This document shows, piece after piece, positions 46,887 through 56,400 of a stretch of 64,000 nt of DNA. Below the pieces are notes generated by a model, which did no database searches, was not told the DNA's origin, and was given only the letters and a program-made list of their open reading frames with translations. Within the stretch, counting starts at the first letter, position 1. Every line of letters begins with the position of its first letter. Origin of the DNA: Bryopsis sp. KO-2023 (lineage: Eukaryota; Chlorophyta; Ulvophyceae; Bryopsidales; Bryopsidaceae); contig BSYQ01000016.1 of NCBI GenBank assembly GCA_030272585.1, positions 248,001-312,000 of the forward strand, in the 5' to 3' direction. A program made the position numbers and the translations under genes.

Positions 46887-49223
46887 GTGAACAGAAATGG
46901 AAAGGAAGCTGATCTGCTGGAACTGGGTGCAAGCCCTCCTGTGATTCCTGTTCGGAGAAGTAACACATGGGTTGACAAGATGTATGTCAGCAGTCCAGAA
47001 GGCAAGATCCTGGTGTATAAGGATGATCGGGGCAGAAAGGTGGTGTCGTGCAGAATCTGTCATGAACAATTGTCATGGGTGAAGGGAGGCAGGATCCCCC
47101 TTTTGAATCATGCGGCCAAACACGGTATCCGGATCAGTTCCGAAATGGAAATCGCTGTCGCGGAAGGCTTTGAGGGCTGCCATTTGAAAACGCAAAATGA
47201 TCAGGACATGAAAACAGGCACACAAGGGGGTCGGATCAGTTCTTTTGGGACCCAGAAAACACTCCCGTTTGTGTCTAAATGGGGACCTACTACCCGGGAG
47301 TTCCAGTCGTACCGGCACAAGGTTATGTGCTATCTGGTCAGCGTCGGGGCCCCCTTCAGGACAGTGGAAGATCAGCACTTCCGAGACATGTGCACTCAAC
47401 TGAACGCATCTGCTCCGCCTCTATCAGCGAAATCCATGTCTCACCAGGTCGGATTGTCCTCCAACAGGCTTAAAAAAAAGATGAAGGATATGGATCTGAG
47501 CAGATTCCGACCATGCTTTGTTGCTGATGGTTGGTCTCAGCAGCCCAAGCATTGGTTCGCGATGGGGGCTGTCTACATACACCGGGACCCGGAACAGGAT
47601 CTGTTCGAACTCAAGCGGATCAGTCTCGGGACCTGGGAAATGGAGGGTACCGCAACTGCTGTGGACATTTGCACAAAAATGAACGAGATCAGGGAGGACT
47701 TTGATCTGACCGGATATCAGGCCAGCATCGTTACCGATCACGAGTCCAGAATGGGGGCAGCATGTGAAATGAACTACAGTTACGATTGGCACGGGTGCGG
47801 GACACACAGAATAAATTTGGGGGTAAAGAAGGGTCTGAAAAATGCCCCCCAAAGCGTGAACGACCTTGTGGCCAAAGTACACGATCTGTGCAGAACAGTG
47901 ATGGGTGCATCCACTCATTGGGAAAAGCTGAAACAGATTCAGATCGATCGAGCCAAAAGAAAAGAAGCTGATCTGGAACGGCAACAAGCGGAGGCTGCTC
48001 CCCAAGAGTTAATTTATGTGGTCCGGTCCTCGACAGCCACGGGTGCCTCTGGGATTGGCAACGGTGGGCTTGGTGAGAGCCCCGGTCCATCTCAAGTTGA
48101 TGAGGATGAACTTCTGGAGGATGCACAAGAGGAATCTAATCAAAACGACCATCAGAGCCAGGAACAGGACGACCCCACATCACAGGAAATATATTCAAGT
48201 GATGAAGACGCATGTCCCGATGATGGAGACGACGTGGAGGAGGCAGAAGACTGCCCAGGACCTGTCCGCAGATCTGACAAGGTTCTCAGACTGACCTTGG
48301 CGGTGGAGACTAGGTGGAACAGCATCTGGTACATGTTGCATCGATTGTTGATTTTGAAACCCGATCTGATCCAGCTCTTTCCCCTCCTTCCCCCCCAATA
48401 CAATATCAACCCCCAAGAATGGAAAGTGCTGCTGGAACTGTACCTGGTTCTGAGGCCATACAAGGAAGCAACCAAGGTACTGGAGGCAGAAAAGAAGGTG
48501 ACGGGGAGTGCCGTCCTGATGCTCATGGCTCGGATCAGCGCTGCGGTAGATGCCATGAACATCGAGGAACCGGATGTGATAGACTTCAGAGATGTGCTCC
48601 GCACAGTCATGGACCATGAATTTGACGATCCCGCATGGCTCCTGGCCGTCGGGTGCATGCAGCATCTGGATCCGACCAAACTATCACTCGAAGACGCTGA
48701 GGTGAATCGGTATTTGTGGGGCACCCCAGGGCGCTTTCCTTGCTTGAGGAAGCAATTCAGCAGACCTGATCTGTGGGTTTCAGATGTGCTGCAAGAGTGC
48801 GTGACTCTGCTGAAGGAGATCCGGCTGCGATCAGATTACAGAGGTGTTGACAATCCGGGGGAAGGCAGAGAGGGAAAAAAAAAGAAAAAGGAAAATCTCG
48901 AACGGGACTGGCTCAGTGAGTGCCCTCCTCCATCTGCTACGGGCGGTTCTAATTCTGATGAGTGGGAGCGATATTGTGGGGTCAGGAGGGTTATTCAGAG
49001 CACTTCATCTGTTCTGGACTGGTGGAGGGTACACCAGGCGGCATACCCAACAGTTTCGATCCTGGCTGCCGAGTATCTCTGCATCCCAGCCTCCAGCGCC
49101 TCGGTTGAGCGGATGTTCAGTGTCAATGGCCACCAGCTGAACAAGCGCAGGAGGGCGATGGAGGAGAGCAAGGTCAACCAACTGACCGTGCTCCGGGACA
49201 ATCTGCATCTGTTCAGGGCATGA
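46887..49223 (+). CDS. hAT transposase with BED-type zinc finger
   Basis: An uninterrupted frame of 778 codons; the first in-frame ATG is 46980, so the true N-terminus may come from an upstream exon joined across an intron ending near 46886 (TGCAG). An N-terminal CRIC...H...H zinc finger (residues ~52-80) resembles BED fingers. The RNase H-like core has CFVADGWSQQPKHWFAMGAVY with a likely catalytic Asp, then ASIVTDHESRMGAACE (second acidic site) and CGTHRINLGVKKGL. An acidic insertion occupies ~370-460, followed by VETRWNSIWYMLHRLL. The C-terminus has the hAT dimerisation block (SILAAEYLCIPASSASVERMFS...VNQLTVLRDNLHLF). The gene looks intact enough to be recently active. Confidence 0.85.
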   Translation: MNRNGKEADLLELGASPPVIPVRRSNTWVDKMYVSSPEGKILVYKDDRGRKVVSCRICHEQLSWVKGGRIPLLNHAAKHGIRISSEMEIAVAEGFEGCHLKTQNDQDMKTGTQGGRISSFGTQKTLPFVSKWGPTTREFQSYRHKVMCYLVSVGAPFRTVEDQHFRDMCTQLNASAPPLSAKSMSHQVGLSSNRLKKKMKDMDLSRFRPCFVADGWSQQPKHWFAMGAVYIHRDPEQDLFELKRISLGTWEMEGTATAVDICTKMNEIREDFDLTGYQASIVTDHESRMGAACEMNYSYDWHGCGTHRINLGVKKGLKNAPQSVNDLVAKVHDLCRTVMGASTHWEKLKQIQIDRAKRKEADLERQQAEAAPQELIYVVRSSTATGASGIGNGGLGESPGPSQVDEDELLEDAQEESNQNDHQSQEQDDPTSQEIYSSDEDACPDDGDDVEEAEDCPGPVRRSDKVLRLTLAVETRWNSIWYMLHRLLILKPDLIQLFPLLPPQYNINPQEWKVLLELYLVLRPYKEATKVLEAEKKVTGSAVLMLMARISAAVDAMNIEEPDVIDFRDVLRTVMDHEFDDPAWLLAVGCMQHLDPTKLSLEDAEVNRYLWGTPGRFPCLRKQFSRPDLWVSDVLQECVTLLKEIRLRSDYRGVDNPGEGREGKKKKKENLERDWLSECPPPSATGGSNSDEWERYCGVRRVIQSTSSVLDWWRVHQAAYPTVSILAAEYLCIPASSASVERMFSVNGHQLNKRRRAMEESKVNQLTVLRDNLHLFRA

Positions 49224-49417
49224 CCTGAACTGCTTCTGTTTGATTGTGTGGGACAATCTGCAGTCTGATTCAGAACCCTCCTGTTTCGGAGGAACTCTCC
49301 TTTTTTTGGTTTGGGGTGCCGGGTATGTTCTCTGTTTGGGGTGCTGGGTATGGATCAGACAATCTGCATCTTGACCTGGTGTGATTTGCCCCGAGTTTTG
49401 TTTGTTTTGGTATGGGT
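49224..49417. other. 3' flank of the hAT gene
   Basis: This contains an imperfect direct repeat of TTTGGGGTGC(C/T)GGGTATG (about 49310-49350) and GT-rich sequence. It ends in ATGGGT, the left target duplication of the next solo LTR. Confidence 0.4.
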
Positions 49418-49954
49418 TGTAACCACAAATAGGGTAACCTTGACCGCTGGGGTCACCCCTGCAGCCGTACTTAACGGTGGTGATGGCGTTTCTGCAGAAC
49501 GGGAACGGCGGAAGTGGGGACAGCCCCTCTTTAAGTTGATCACACGGCCTTTGCAAGGCACCTTACTCAGGACTCTTCACACAAGCTTTCTTACAACAAT
49601 CAATAAAGGTCCAAACTCGAATAAACACAAAAGCCTCACCCAGAATGTCCAATAACCTAAGATCAGCCATTAAATAGGCTGCCGCCTGACTCACCCTAGT
49701 CCCACTGATCACCTAGGATCCCACCTACTGATGGGGACTACCTAACCTATCAAGCCTAGCTGATCTTCCTAACCTCCCTCAATCCCTTCCCTTAGTCTCT
49801 ACCCCTAGGACCGTCCAACCACGTCATTTCCGCAGCTGGACTGCTACTTCCAGACTGTGGCTGGACTGTCCTAACTACCCCTCCTCTACCCGATAGCACT
49901 CTGGCCTTGGCCAGTGTGACGAAAACGGTGGAGGCGACGTGGTTTGGGGTTACA
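49418..49954 (-). mobile_element. Solo LTR of element-B family, inverted
   Basis: It starts TGTAACC and ends GGTTACA and is flanked by 6-bp direct repeats ATGGGT (49412-49417 and 49955-49960). It is the near-exact reverse complement of the 5' LTR of element B (52884-53413); I noticed one substitution plus 7 extra terminal bases. No internal element sequence adjoins it, so it is a solo LTR from recombination. Confidence 0.85.
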
Positions 49955-49990
49955 ATGGGTATGTAATCCAAACTTTTTTGAATGCTTGGT

Positions 49991-50422
49991 AAAAAGTTTC
50001 AGAGGTTTCCACAGATTCCAGCACTGATTCAGCCCACACAGATAACCCTCTGTTTATGGTTCATGGTTCATTGCATGACTCAAACAAAACAAAAAGTTTC
50101 AGAGGTTCCACAGATTCCAACACTGATTCAGCCCACACAAATAACCCTCTGTTCATGGTTCATTACATGACTCAAACAAAACAAAAAGTTTCAGAGGTTC
50201 CACAGATTCCAGCACTGATTCAGCCCACACAAATAACCCTCTGTTCATGGTTCATGGTTCATTACGTGAATCAAAAAACAGATAACAGATACCAGACTGG
50301 TTCATGGTTCATTACGTGAATCAAAAAACAGATAACAGATCCCAGACTGGTTCATGGTTCATTACGTGAATCAAAAAACAGATAACAGATAACAGATAAC
50401 CCTCTGTTTATGGTGACTCAAA
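49991..50422. repeat. Two adjacent short tandem-repeat arrays
   Basis: Three copies of a 92-100-bp unit begin AAAAAGTTTCAGAGG (49991, 50091, 50183). Three copies of a 50-bp unit follow with ACAGATAACAGAT and TGGTTCATGGTTCATTACG (about 50273, 50323, 50373). Both units contain GGTTCATGGTTCATT, suggesting the second array arose from the first. Confidence 0.8.
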
Positions 50423-50431
50423 ACAGGTTAT

Positions 50432-50782
50432 TTAATTTGGCTCCTCCTCCTCCACCAACCTCCCATCCGGTCCAACCCTGACCCGATACACACGTGTGCG
50501 GTCTTCAGGGATCGGTGCAAAGTCGACCGAGCCAGTATCCAGGTCCCTCATTACGTTTCGGTCCTCCAAACGGGTCTGATGGTGGAAGAGGCCTTCACGG
50601 ACTCTGTGGAGAGCGTAACAGTTCTGCAGATACACGTTTTGCACGAACTGATTCAGATGGGGCATGGAGGCGAAGGTTATCGGGAATTGGATGGTGAAGT
50701 CGGGGAAGAAGGCGTACTCCGTCTGCATGTTGGCTCTCTCTCGCTGGGCAGTTCTGCGCTGTTCCCTGCTCCGTTCAGACAT
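50432..50782 (-). CDS. Small uncharacterised ORF (116 aa) beside a chromovirus LTR
   Basis: The frame starts at an ATG 22 bases beyond the LTR end (minus strand). It encodes a basic N-terminus (RSREQRRTAQRERAN), a central hydrophobic/aromatic part and an acidic end. No domain is recognised. It could be transcribed from the LTR promoter or could be chance; coding status is doubtful. Confidence 0.25.
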   Translation of the reverse strand: MSERSREQRRTAQRERANMQTEYAFFPDFTIQFPITFASMPHLNQFVQNVYLQNCYALHRVREGLFHHQTRLEDRNVMRDLDTGSVDFAPIPEDRTRVYRVRVGPDGRLVEEEEPN

Positions 50783-50803
50783 GATCCTTCGCAAGGGGGC
50801 CTG

Positions 50804-51047
50804 TGTTGTGCTACTTGACTTTCAGTGGCAGTGAAAGTCTTTCTCAAACCAAAACCTCGAAAGAGAGTGTACCAACGCCTTTTATGAGCGTTGCTAGTAC
50901 ACATGGTAGCAATCACCATACTTGGTGATTGGACCCTGCTACCACCGTGTGGGGACAGATGCAAATGTGTCACGACAGGTGACACACGTGGCGACACACA
51001 TGTACACGTGGCGACACACCGTGACACACGCGTGTGACGTCATAACA
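50804..51047 (-). mobile_element. LTR of minus-strand chromovirus (3' LTR)
   Basis: On the minus strand the sequence runs from TGTTATGACG (51047 downward) to GCACAACA (50804), giving TGTT/AACA ends. It is preceded by a polypurine tract and lies downstream of the integrase/chromodomain frame. CATAAAAGG near 50888 resembles a TATA region. Tandem GTGACACACG-type motifs fill the U3. Confidence 0.55.
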
Positions 51048-51062
51048 TTCCTCCCCCCCAAA
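51048..51062 (-). promoter_or_regulatory. Polypurine tract of the chromovirus
   Basis: The minus strand reads TTTGGGGGGGAGGAA directly before the LTR. This is the usual priming site for plus-strand DNA synthesis. Confidence 0.6.
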
Positions 51063-51468
51063 GTGTCAGACCTCCTGGTCCTGACTCCACTTGGATAAAC
51101 ACTTATATGCTACAGGGTGCAGAAACCTTAGCAATGGTTTACACACGGTACTTTGACCAAATGTTGAAATCTCTAGGTGCCTTTCAGCGAGCCACTACAC
51201 CAAAAGTTTCATATCCGGTCAAGATTGAGATTGGAGAAACATCTCAAAGTTTGTGATCCCTTTCACAAAACCAAACCATCTTAAGGGTCAAGACACCTTC
51301 TCAAACCCGAGATAAAACCCTTTTCATGGTGAACGCTTTTCCACATTGGCTACCTTGCCTTAGGAAAATAATATCTCACCCGTCGGCATTCACACATATG
51401 TGCGGAGATATTTAAATCAAATTTTGCCCATTCAATTTATTTCCCTTCTCTTGAGATCTCCTACTCTG
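51063..51468 (-). other. 3' untranslated part of the chromovirus
   Basis: About 400 bases between the integrase stop and the polypurine tract with no open frame of note. Confidence 0.5.
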
Positions 51469-52883
51469 TCAATTGCGCTCTTTCGACCGAAGGCGTTCAC
51501 TTCGACGGATAACAATTGGCGGAGACAAGTCCGTCGACTTGATTTTGTTTTGGTATTCTTCTACCAATTCCCTAGCATTCTCCATATGCTCTTCGGGTTC
51601 CCAAGTATTATGCTCATGTCCATAACCCATCCATTTGCATAAATACTCAGTTTTACGCTTTCGACCTATTCGCCGTACACGATGATCTAAAAGCATTTCA
51701 ACCTCATATTCCAACTCATCATCGAGTTCCACCGGCGGAGGAGGCTGAACTTTTCCATGCGCCCAATAAGGCTTCAACAAGCTCGCATGAAAAACCGGAT
51801 GAATTTTAAGATAGTTCGGTAAATCCAACCGAAAAGCTACCTTACCGATTTGATCCGAAATAGTAAAGGGTCCGATCCACTTCGGCATCAATTTTCGGGA
51901 TCCTGGATGTTTTAGGCGGATATGCCGTGCATCCAACAACACCTTATCGCCTACTTTCACATCCACAGGACGTCTATGTCGATCAACATACGCCTTCATC
52001 CTTTGACGTGCTGCCTCTAAACACCTTTTCGCCTTCACAATGCTATCTCTTATCGTTGTCGTCATTCTTTGTACAGCTGGCACCGCCATCTGCAGTGACG
52101 AGCTCTTTCTACTAGATGCACCTGGCCCGAATCCAGGCATCTGTGCCGTCGTAGCTGTCCAAGGATCACGACCGTAATTAAGGAAAAATGGTGTCTCACC
52201 AGTCGCTTCCGACTTGGAGTTATTCATAGCAAACTCGACAACTGGCAACAGTTCAGACCAATCACTGTGGCGTATCCCAACAAAATGTCTTAGGGTGTCT
52301 TCTAAGACTTTGTTCATTGCCTCAGTCTGCCCATCAGTGGTGGGATGAAAAGCAGTTGACATAGCCTGACTGATCTTCCAAGTATTACACAATTCCGCAA
52401 AGAATCGTGATCTCCACCTGGGATCTCTGTCACTCACCAATGTCCTAGGAAGACCGTGTGAACGGAAGACATGTGATACAAAGAGTCTCGCTGTTTCTGC
52501 AGCATCACACTTCGTGTATGTTGCAGCGCATCTCACCATTTTCGTGAGTCGGTCCACGAAAACTAGGATCGCATCATAATGCTCAGCACCTGACTTGGGA
52601 AGCTCGACTATCAAATCCATCGAAACACTCTCCCAACGAGCATCTGGTATCGGTAGAGGTTGCAACGAACCAGGAGGTTTGCCACGTCTCCACTTGTTCC
52701 GTTGACAACTATCACAACCTTTGATAAAGGATAATATATCCTTCTCTACCCCTGGCCACCAAAACCACTTCAACAAATTGTGTTTCGTCTTTTTGACACC
52801 AAAGTGTCCCGAATACACCGTTGAATGAAAATCTTTTATAATATCCAACCTGAGGCCATTAACGTTTGGGACAACCACCCGCG
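51469..52883 (-). pseudogene. Chromovirus (Ty3/gypsy) integrase and chromodomain, 5'-truncated
   Basis: This intact ~470-codon frame is the 3' part of a pol gene. HHCC zinc-binding residues (HSTVYSGHFGVKKT, CDSCQRNK) are followed by the integrase core (MDLIVELP, VSDRDPRWRS, DGQTEAMNKVLED for D,D,E), a GPF-like region (KWIGPFTISDQIG) and a chromodomain (EVEMLLDHRVRRIG...YLCKWMGYGHEHNTWEPEEH). The chromodomain directs insertion to marked chromatin in chromoviruses. The frame is cut at 52884 exactly where LTR B begins; gag, protease, RT and RNase H are absent. Confidence 0.9.
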
Positions 52884-53413
52884 TGTAACCCCAAACCACG
52901 TCGCCTCCACCGTTTTCGTCACACTGGCCAAGGCCAGAGTGCTATCGGGTAGAGGAGGGGTAGTTAGGACAGTCCAGCCACAGTCTGGAAGTAGCAGTCC
53001 AGCTGCGGAAATGACGAGGTTGGACGGTCCTAGGGGTAGAGACTAAGGGAAGGGATTGAGGGAGGTTAGGAAGATCAGCTAGGCTTGATAGGTTAGGTAG
53101 TCCCCATCAGTAGGTGGGATCCTAGGTGATCAGTGGGACTAGGGTGAGTCAGGCGGCAGCCTATTTAATGGCTGATCTTAGGTTATTGGACATTCTGGGT
53201 GAGGCTTTTGTGTTTATTCGAGTTTGGACCTTTATTGATTGTTGTAAGAAAGCTTGTGTGAAGAGTCCTGAGTAAGGTGCCTTGCAAAGGCCGTGTGATC
53301 AACTTAAAGAGGGGCTGTCCCCACTTCCGCCGTTCCCGTTCTGCAGAAACGCCATCACCACCGTTAAGTACGGCTGCAGGGGTGACCCCAGCGGTCAAGG
53401 TTACCCTATTTGT
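52884..53413 (+). mobile_element. 5' LTR of Ty3/gypsy element B
   Basis: It begins TGTAACCCC and ends CTATTTGT, immediately followed by the primer-binding site. It is almost identical to the solo LTR at 49418-49954 in reverse orientation. Compared with that copy it lacks the terminal GGTTACA. It interrupts the chromovirus pol frame. Confidence 0.85.
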
Positions 53414-53426
53414 TGGTTTCGGAGCC
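53414..53426 (+). promoter_or_regulatory. Primer-binding site of element B
   Basis: TGGTTTCGGAGCC abuts the LTR and is identical to the site after LTR A at 43880-43892. Confidence 0.8.
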
Positions 53427-53448
53427 AGGGTGCGCACACTTTTGAGCT

Positions 53449-56400
53449 GTGCTGCAGCAGGCGTGCTACACATTCTGGGAAAACGTGCAGGAAGGCAGTC
53501 TGGACGATCAGGAGTTAAAGGCGGCTGGCTTCCGCCTGCGCCTATACCATTGGCAGGAACGGGAACAGGTTGCAGAGGAAGTAGCTTATAGACCACCCCT
53601 GACAATACACCCTGAGTTTATCGGACCCATACCTGCCATATTTGAGGACGAGTGGGTTGCTGTGTGGTGCCATCGTTTCCGCGCGAAGAGTTTTTGGTGG
53701 ATATATCAGAGTGTACTCACAGGCCTGTTAACCAAGGAAGAGGGGGACTCACAAACTCGTGAGCTGTTCAGTAACGACTTATCTGGTCTTTTCAAGCTAG
53801 CCCGAGACAGAGCGCGTGATCACGAGGTCTCACGGCTGTTCTGGGGAGAGCACGAGGCAGCACGGCTGGGTACAGAGCGAGTGGAAGAACGAGTATCGGA
53901 GGAACTGCAAAAAGCCGAGCAGCAGTGGAAAACGAAGTTCCTCAAGGGTCTTGAAGACGAGTACCACCAAAGAACGGAGGGAGACGCCGAGGGATCACGC
54001 CCGGCAAGCAGAAATTCCCCAGATCTGAGTGGCGGCGCAGGAGAAGTTGGAGGAGTTGGAGAACCTGAGGAAAAACCGGACAGCGAGATCAGTGAAGAGA
54101 GCCTTGGTGGCAGCGCGGAGACAGTGCACGACGAGACTGAGCAAGGCAGCGCGAGAGAGCAGCCCAGGGTTGAGTCGGAGGACGAGGAAAGAGAGAGCCA
54201 CGAAGACTTTCCCCGTGATTGGGAAGCCGAGGTTGTTGTAGAAGAAGTCGAAGTCGAACCTGTTGAAGAAGGAGCCTCCGAAGGAGATCTTGTTGGAGCC
54301 ACTGACCAAGAGGAAGCCGAGGTTGTTGTGGAAGAAGTCGGAGTCGAACCTGTTGAAGAAGGAGCCTCTGAAGGAGATCTTGTTGGAGCCACTGACCAAG
54401 AGGAAGCCGAGGTTGTTGTGGAAGAAGTCGAAGTCGAACCTGTTGAAGAAGGAGCCTCCGAAGGAGATCTTGTTGGAGCCACTGACCAAGAGGAAGCCGA
54501 GGTTGTTGTGGAAGAAGTCGGAGTCGAACCTGTTGAAGAAGGAGCCTCTGAAGGAGATCTTGTTGGAGCCACTGACCAAGAGGAAGCCGAGGTTGTTGTG
54601 GAAGAAGTCGAAGTCGAACCTGTTGAAGAAGGAGCCTCCGAAGGAGATCTTGTTGGAGCCACTGACCAAGAGGAAGCCGAGGTTGTTGTGGAAGAAGTCG
54701 GAGTCGAACCTGTTGAAGAAGGAGCCTCTGAAGGAGATCTTGTTGGAGCCACTGACCAAGAGGAAGCCGAGGTTGTTGTGGAAGAAGTCGAAGTCGAACC
54801 TGTTGAAGAAGGAGCCTCCGAAGGAGATCTTGTTGGAGCCACTGACCAAGAGGAAGCCGAGGTTGTTGTGGAAGAAGTCGAAGTCGAACCTGTTGAAGAA
54901 GGAGCCTCCGAAGGAGATCTTGTTGGAGCCACTGACCAAGAGGAAGCCGAGGTTGTTGTGGAAGAAGTCGGAGTCGAACCTGTTGAAGAAGGAGCCTCTG
55001 AAGGAGATCTTGTTGGAACCACTGACCAAGAGGAAGCCGAGGTTGTTGTGGAAGAAGTCGGAGTCGGACCTGTTGAAGAAGGAGCCTCTGAAGGAGATCT
55101 TGTTGGAACCACTGACCAAGAGGAAGCCGAGGTTGTTGTGGAAGAAGTCGGAGTCGAACCTGTTGAAGAAGGAGCCTCTGAAGGAGATCTTGTTGGAACC
55201 ACTGACCACGAGGAGGCTGAGGTTGTTGAAGAGGAAATCAGTGTTGAGCCAGACGAGGAGGAAGCTCTAGAGAGGGACCTGGTTGGGAGTTTTGATCACG
55301 AGGAAGCCGGTGTTGAACCAGTTGAGGAAGGAGGAAGTGCGGCCGTTCCAGGGAGTAGCGGAGAGACCAACGGAGTGGGATCAGGCGGAGGAACTGAGTA
55401 CCACAGCGCCGCTAGTTGGGCGGAAGGAAGAGCCTATCGTATCGAGCCAGGGTTTCCAGAGGACCCTTCTGAGCCATCGAGTACCACTTCAGACGAGGAA
55501 GAGTCCCACGAAGGAGAAGGCGAAAGAGAGTCGACCTCCAGTTCTGGGGAAGGATCGTTACCCCCAGATCAGCCCCCGCTGAACCCATTTTTTGCCTTTG
55601 ACGACGAAGGAGAAGGCGAGAGTGGATCATCCTCCAGTGCTGAGGAAGAACCGTTACCGGACCAGCCCCCGCGGAACCCATTTGCCTTTGAGGTTGGACT
55701 TCCCTATCTCCAACCACCAGTCCCACCTGTTCCTCCACCCGTTCCACCGGTACCACCTGGTCCACCCCCAGTCCCTCCACCACCCCCTCCACCACCTCCT
55801 CCACCACACCCACCAGGCGGAGTCGGTGCTATGGCCCACCCCAGAGGACCTCCAAACAGGCTGATCAACAGTCAGTTAACAGCCTTCACTGGGGCAGAGA
55901 AGGAAGATGTGGCCACCTGGATACGGTCATACGAGATTCTCGCCACAGGCTCAGGGTGGAGTGTACCACCAGCGGTGCCGGACCATGAGGATCAGAGAAT
56001 TGAGAGACTCGTCCTGTATACGACGGGGAAAGCGCGATCATGGGTGGACAATTGGACGGCCAGACACCCTACACATGTGGGAGGGCTGCCGAACCCAGAA
56101 AGGACATGGCAGGAGTTACAAATGGGCATGTTGGCAAGGTTTGGAGTGGCACCAGCGACGTTGGTGGCCCGTATCTTGGAACGGAAACAAAAGAATGACG
56201 AAACAGTGGGAGAATACGCTTCTGCACTCTCCCAGATGCAGCAACAACTCAATGCGAGTCGAGCCCCAGGCAGTCCCGCCGTGGCCGACGAACTTCTACT
56301 GCAATTGTTTAAGAACGGAGTGCGGGAGGATCTTGCCCCCATCCTGCTGGGTTTTACAGGAGATACCCTGGATGAAGCAGTGGCAAGAGCCAGACAGATC

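Larger units (their letters stand above)
46134..49411 (+). mobile_element. hAT-superfamily DNA transposon (limits approximate)
   Basis: It consists of the GATC repeat block, a GC-rich leader and a nearly intact hAT transposase gene. It appears inserted into the gag of element A. I could not identify the terminal inverted repeats or the 8-bp target duplication by eye, so both ends are uncertain. Confidence 0.4.

Noticed and set aside
53820-55270. Long open frames on the minus strand (to 460 codons) and in a shifted + frame (335 codons) across the gag repeat
   Set aside because: They exist because a 90-bp stop-free unit is repeated eleven times. Composition is monotonous and they end where the repeat ends, so they are shadows of the gag frame.
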